From Edaphochlamys debaryana (Eukaryota; Chlorophyta; Chlorophyceae; Chlamydomonadales): a stretch of 64,000 bases of DNA. The position numbers and the translations under genes are program-made. This document shows, in pieces, positions 61,591-64,000 of this stretch; positions within the stretch are counted from its first letter, which is position 1; each line of letters opens with the position of its first letter. The stretch lies in contig JAEHOE010000031.1 of NCBI GenBank assembly GCA_016858145.1, forward strand, positions 558,001-622,000, read 5' to 3'. Under the pieces are notes generated by a model, which was not told where the DNA came from, made no database searches, and saw only the letters and a program-made list of their open reading frames with translations.

Positions 61591-62640
61591 GGCCGTGGCA
61601 ACCCGGCCTTCTGCAGCAACAAGGGGGTAGATGCAGACCCGGCCTCCTCCAGCCGCAAGTGGAGGAAGGCCGTGTTTGCGCGCCGCTTGCCTCCCACGCC
61701 CCAGCCAGGAAGGACACGCAAGAGGGCAGATCCAGAGCCGGCCTCTTCCAGCCGCAAGTGGAGGAAGGCCGTGATTGCGCGCCGCTTGCTTCCCACACCC
61801 CAAAACGTGCAGCCAAGAAACCGAACTCAGGAGGGCTGGTGCAGCCCGGCCTCCTCAAGCCGTGTGGGATGAAAGGCCGTGCCTACATGCAGCGGCTTGC
61901 CTCCCACGCGCAAGGACACGCTAGGAAGCGAACCCGAGAGGGCGGGTGCAGCCCGGCCTCCTCAAGCCGTGGGGGAAGGAAGGCCGTGGCTACGTGGAGC
62001 CGCTTGCTTCCAACACGCAAGGAACCGAACTCGAGAGGGCATGAGCAGCCCGGCCTTCTCCAGCCGCAAGTGGAGGAAAGCAGTGGGTGCACGCAAGGCT
62101 TGCCTCCCACGCCCCCGAAAACGCACCCAAGAAAGCAGCTGCAGACCGCAAGTGGATATAAGCCGTGATTGCGTGCCGCGGCTTGCCCCTCAGAAAGGGT
62201 TCCCAAGGGGGCACGTGCAGCCCGGACTCCCCAAGCCGTGTGGGGAGGAAGGCCATGGCTGCACGGAGCCGCTTCCCTCCCACACGCAAGGAACCGAGCT
62301 CCAGAGGGCACACGCTACCCACGCAGCCCGGCCTCCCCAAGCCGTGGGGGAAGAGAGGCCGTGGCTACATGCGCGGCTTGCCTCCCACGCGCAAGGAAGC
62401 GAGTTCGAGAGGGCGGGTGCAGCCCGGCCTCCTCAAGCCGTGGGGGGAAAGAAGGCCGTGGCTAAACGCAGCGGCTTGAATCCCACTCCCCAGAAAGCGA
62501 ACTCAAGAGGGCGGAAGTAGCCCAGCCTCCTGAAACCGTGTGGGGTGAAAGGCCGTGGCTCTACACAGCGGCTTGCCTCCCATGCGCAAGGAAGCGAGCA
62601 AGAGAGGACGGATGCAGCCCGGCCTTCTCAAGCCGTGGGG
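61591..62640 (+). repeat. Degenerate satellite units
   Basis: Units here vary in length and sequence but keep GAGGGC, AAGCCG.GG and GGCTTGCCTCCCAC. The unit with CTTCTGCAGCAACAAGGGG at about 61603 recurs at about 63878 in the second array. This looks like the eroding edge of the array. Confidence 0.8.
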
Positions 62641-63049
62641 GATGGTGTGAGGCCGGTCGGCTTGAGTCGTTCACGATGTCCGGACATGGGCACACCACAT
62701 CGGCCTGAACCGTCAACCACGAAGCCGCAGAGTGTTAACGAGAAGAACTTGAGACGTGAATGGTCGCTGACCTCGCGACGTGTTGAAGCGGGCGTGTGGT
62801 TCTCGGGGAGGCCGCGGAAGATGAAGTTGTTATCGCGTGATCGAACCGCGAACTAAGGCAATGATTACGCGAAACTCAAGTCGAAAGCACTCAACGTCCA
62901 AGATGTCGAAAGTCGAGCTTTCAAGCGCTCGGATAACTGTGCCAACTCACAATCTCTGTCCACAAGAAACGGACAAAAAACGCCCAGGTGTCAAGGCGCT
63001 GAGAGCCCTCCGCTTCCGCTTCGTTTCGCTGCGCTCCACTCCGCGGAGC
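62641..63049. other. Non-repetitive spacer between satellite arrays
   Basis: This 400-bp stretch has lower GC content (for example 62850-62985, with CGAAAGTCGAGCTTTC palindrome-like segments) and no similarity to the satellite units. It ends in TTCGTTTCGCTGCGCTCC-like palindromic sequence next to the second leader. No gene was recognised. It could be an inserted piece of foreign or organelle DNA. Confidence 0.45.
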
Positions 63050-63260
63050 TATGGCTTAAGGCCCTCCCTTCGGTCGGGACCAACCCGTAGCCATGGCAAG
63101 AGTTGTTTCCCGCGAGGAAGCGGTGAGGCGGGGAGGCGGTGTGGCGAGGCAGGAAGGCGGCGAGGCCAGAAGGGGCTCAGGCCGCCCAGCCAGAAGGGGT
63201 CGGAGGTGGGAAAGCGGTGAGGTGCTGAGGCGGATATCGTCCGAGGCAGCAAGGGTCAGC
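63050..63260 (+). repeat. Satellite leader element, copy 2
   Basis: This is similar in order and sequence to 58851-59060, with small indels. It begins CTTAAGGCCCTCCCTTCGG and ends CGAGGCAGCAAGGGTCAG. Confidence 0.65.
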
Positions 63261-64000
63261 CCGGCGTCCTGCAGCCGCAAGTGGAGGTAAGCTGTGTTTG
63301 CGCGCCGCTTGCCTGCCACGCCCTAGAAAGCGCTCCCAAAAGGGCATGCACAGCCCGGCCTCCTTCAGCCGCAAGTGGAGGCAAGCCGTGATTGCGCGCC
63401 GCTTGCCTGCCCAGAAAGCGCTCCCAAGAGGGCATGCGCGGCCCAGCCTCCTTCCGCAGCAAGTGGAGGCAAGCCGTGATTGCGCGCCGCTTGCCTCCCA
63501 CGCCCCAGGAAGCGCTCCCAAGAGGGCATGCACAGCCCGGCCTCCTTCCGTCGCAAGTGGAGGAAGGCCGTGGCTGCACGCAGCGGCCTGCCTCCCGCGC
63601 CAACCAGAGCAAATTTGAAAGGGCGGGTGCAACCCCATCTCCTCAAGCCGCGTGTGCGGGGAGATAGGCCGTTGCTACACGCGGCGGCTTGCCTCACACG
63701 CCCAAGAAGGCGAACTCTAGAGGGCGGGTGCAGCCCCGCCTCCTCAAGCCGTGGGGAGGGGAAGGCCGTTGCTACACGCGGCGGCTTGCCTCACACGCCC
63801 AAGAAGGCGAACTCTAGAGGGCGGGTGCAGCCCCGCCTCCTCAAGCCGTGGGGAGGGGAAGGCCGTGGCAACCCGGCCTTCTGCAGCAACAAGGGGGTAG
63901 ATGCAGACCCGGCCTCCTTCAGTCGCAAGTGGAGGAAGGCCGTCTTTGCGCGCCGCTTGCCTCCCACGCCCCAGCCAGGAAGGGCACACAAGAGGGCAGA
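63261..64000 (+). repeat. Second, shortened satellite array (runs off the window)
   Basis: Three to four 94-bp-type units are followed from about 63640 by 97-bp-type units, and at about 63860 by the AACAAGGGGGTAGATGCAG unit. The order is the same as in the first array but with most units missing. It continues past the end of the window. Confidence 0.88.

Noticed and set aside
59061..62640. CRISPR array or family of small repeat proteins (93-codon frames)
   Set aside because: The repeats are contiguous, with no unique spacers and no adjacent cas genes. The frames arise because three 94-bp units equal 94 codons.
63261..64000. Telomeric repeats near the window end
   Set aside because: No TTTAGGG- or TTTTAGGG-type repeats are present; the DNA is the same satellite as before.

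Overview
The window is high-GC nuclear DNA from a green alga, most likely of the order Chlamydomonadales. The evidence is short exons with GT/AG boundaries that keep frame, a plastid-targeted PII protein with the plant/algal T-loop spacing, a divergent ankyrin-type protein of a kind common in volvocine algae, proline-rich extracellular proteins, and palindrome-rich repeats like those of volvocalean organelles. A Haematococcus-like alga would fit but is not proven. All exon models were read by eye from splice sites and reading-frame continuity.

Layout. 1-2.3 kb: four exons of a SAMHD1-like HD phosphohydrolase (+ strand). One intron carries a decayed LINE-type ORF2 tail, and the gene stops abruptly. 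2.6-5.25 kb: a four-exon ankyrin-type gene (- strand). 6.45-12.64 kb: a nine-exon gene (- strand) for a 1,482-residue IQ-motif/coiled-coil protein with a very long low-complexity tail. 13.67-32.74 kb and 34.92-47.64 kb: two tandem paralogues (- strand) of a giant membrane protein. Each has about 34 coding exons, a signal peptide, four cysteine modules, proline-rich linkers and a multi-pass C-terminal half. They came from one segmental duplication that also copied the start of the IQ gene, now a stub at 33.3-33.4 kb. After duplication each paralogue expanded a different proline-rich linker: about 1.4 kb in the upstream copy and about 7.5 kb of G-rich minisatellite in the downstream copy.

48.24-52.72 kb: a 15-exon gene (+ strand) for a 709-residue protein of unknown family. 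53.53-55.60 kb: a complete seven-exon chloroplast PII gene (- strand). It is head-to-head, across 412 bp, with a four-exon glutaredoxin-like (DUF836 type) gene at 56.01-56.96 kb (+ strand). 58.24-58.34 kb: an intron-containing tRNA-Leu(AAG) (- strand). From 58.85 kb to the end the DNA is satellite: a leader of about 200 bp, 94-bp units, 97-bp units and degenerate units, then a spacer and a second leader plus shortened array.

Functionally, PII is the 2-oxoglutarate/ATP/glutamine sensor of plastid nitrogen metabolism, and its divergent neighbour is a small thiol-redox protein. The giant paralogues look like cell-surface proteins joining hydroxyproline-type rods to a multi-pass membrane domain. 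Their role is not known, and any link to TRP/PKD-type channels is only inference.
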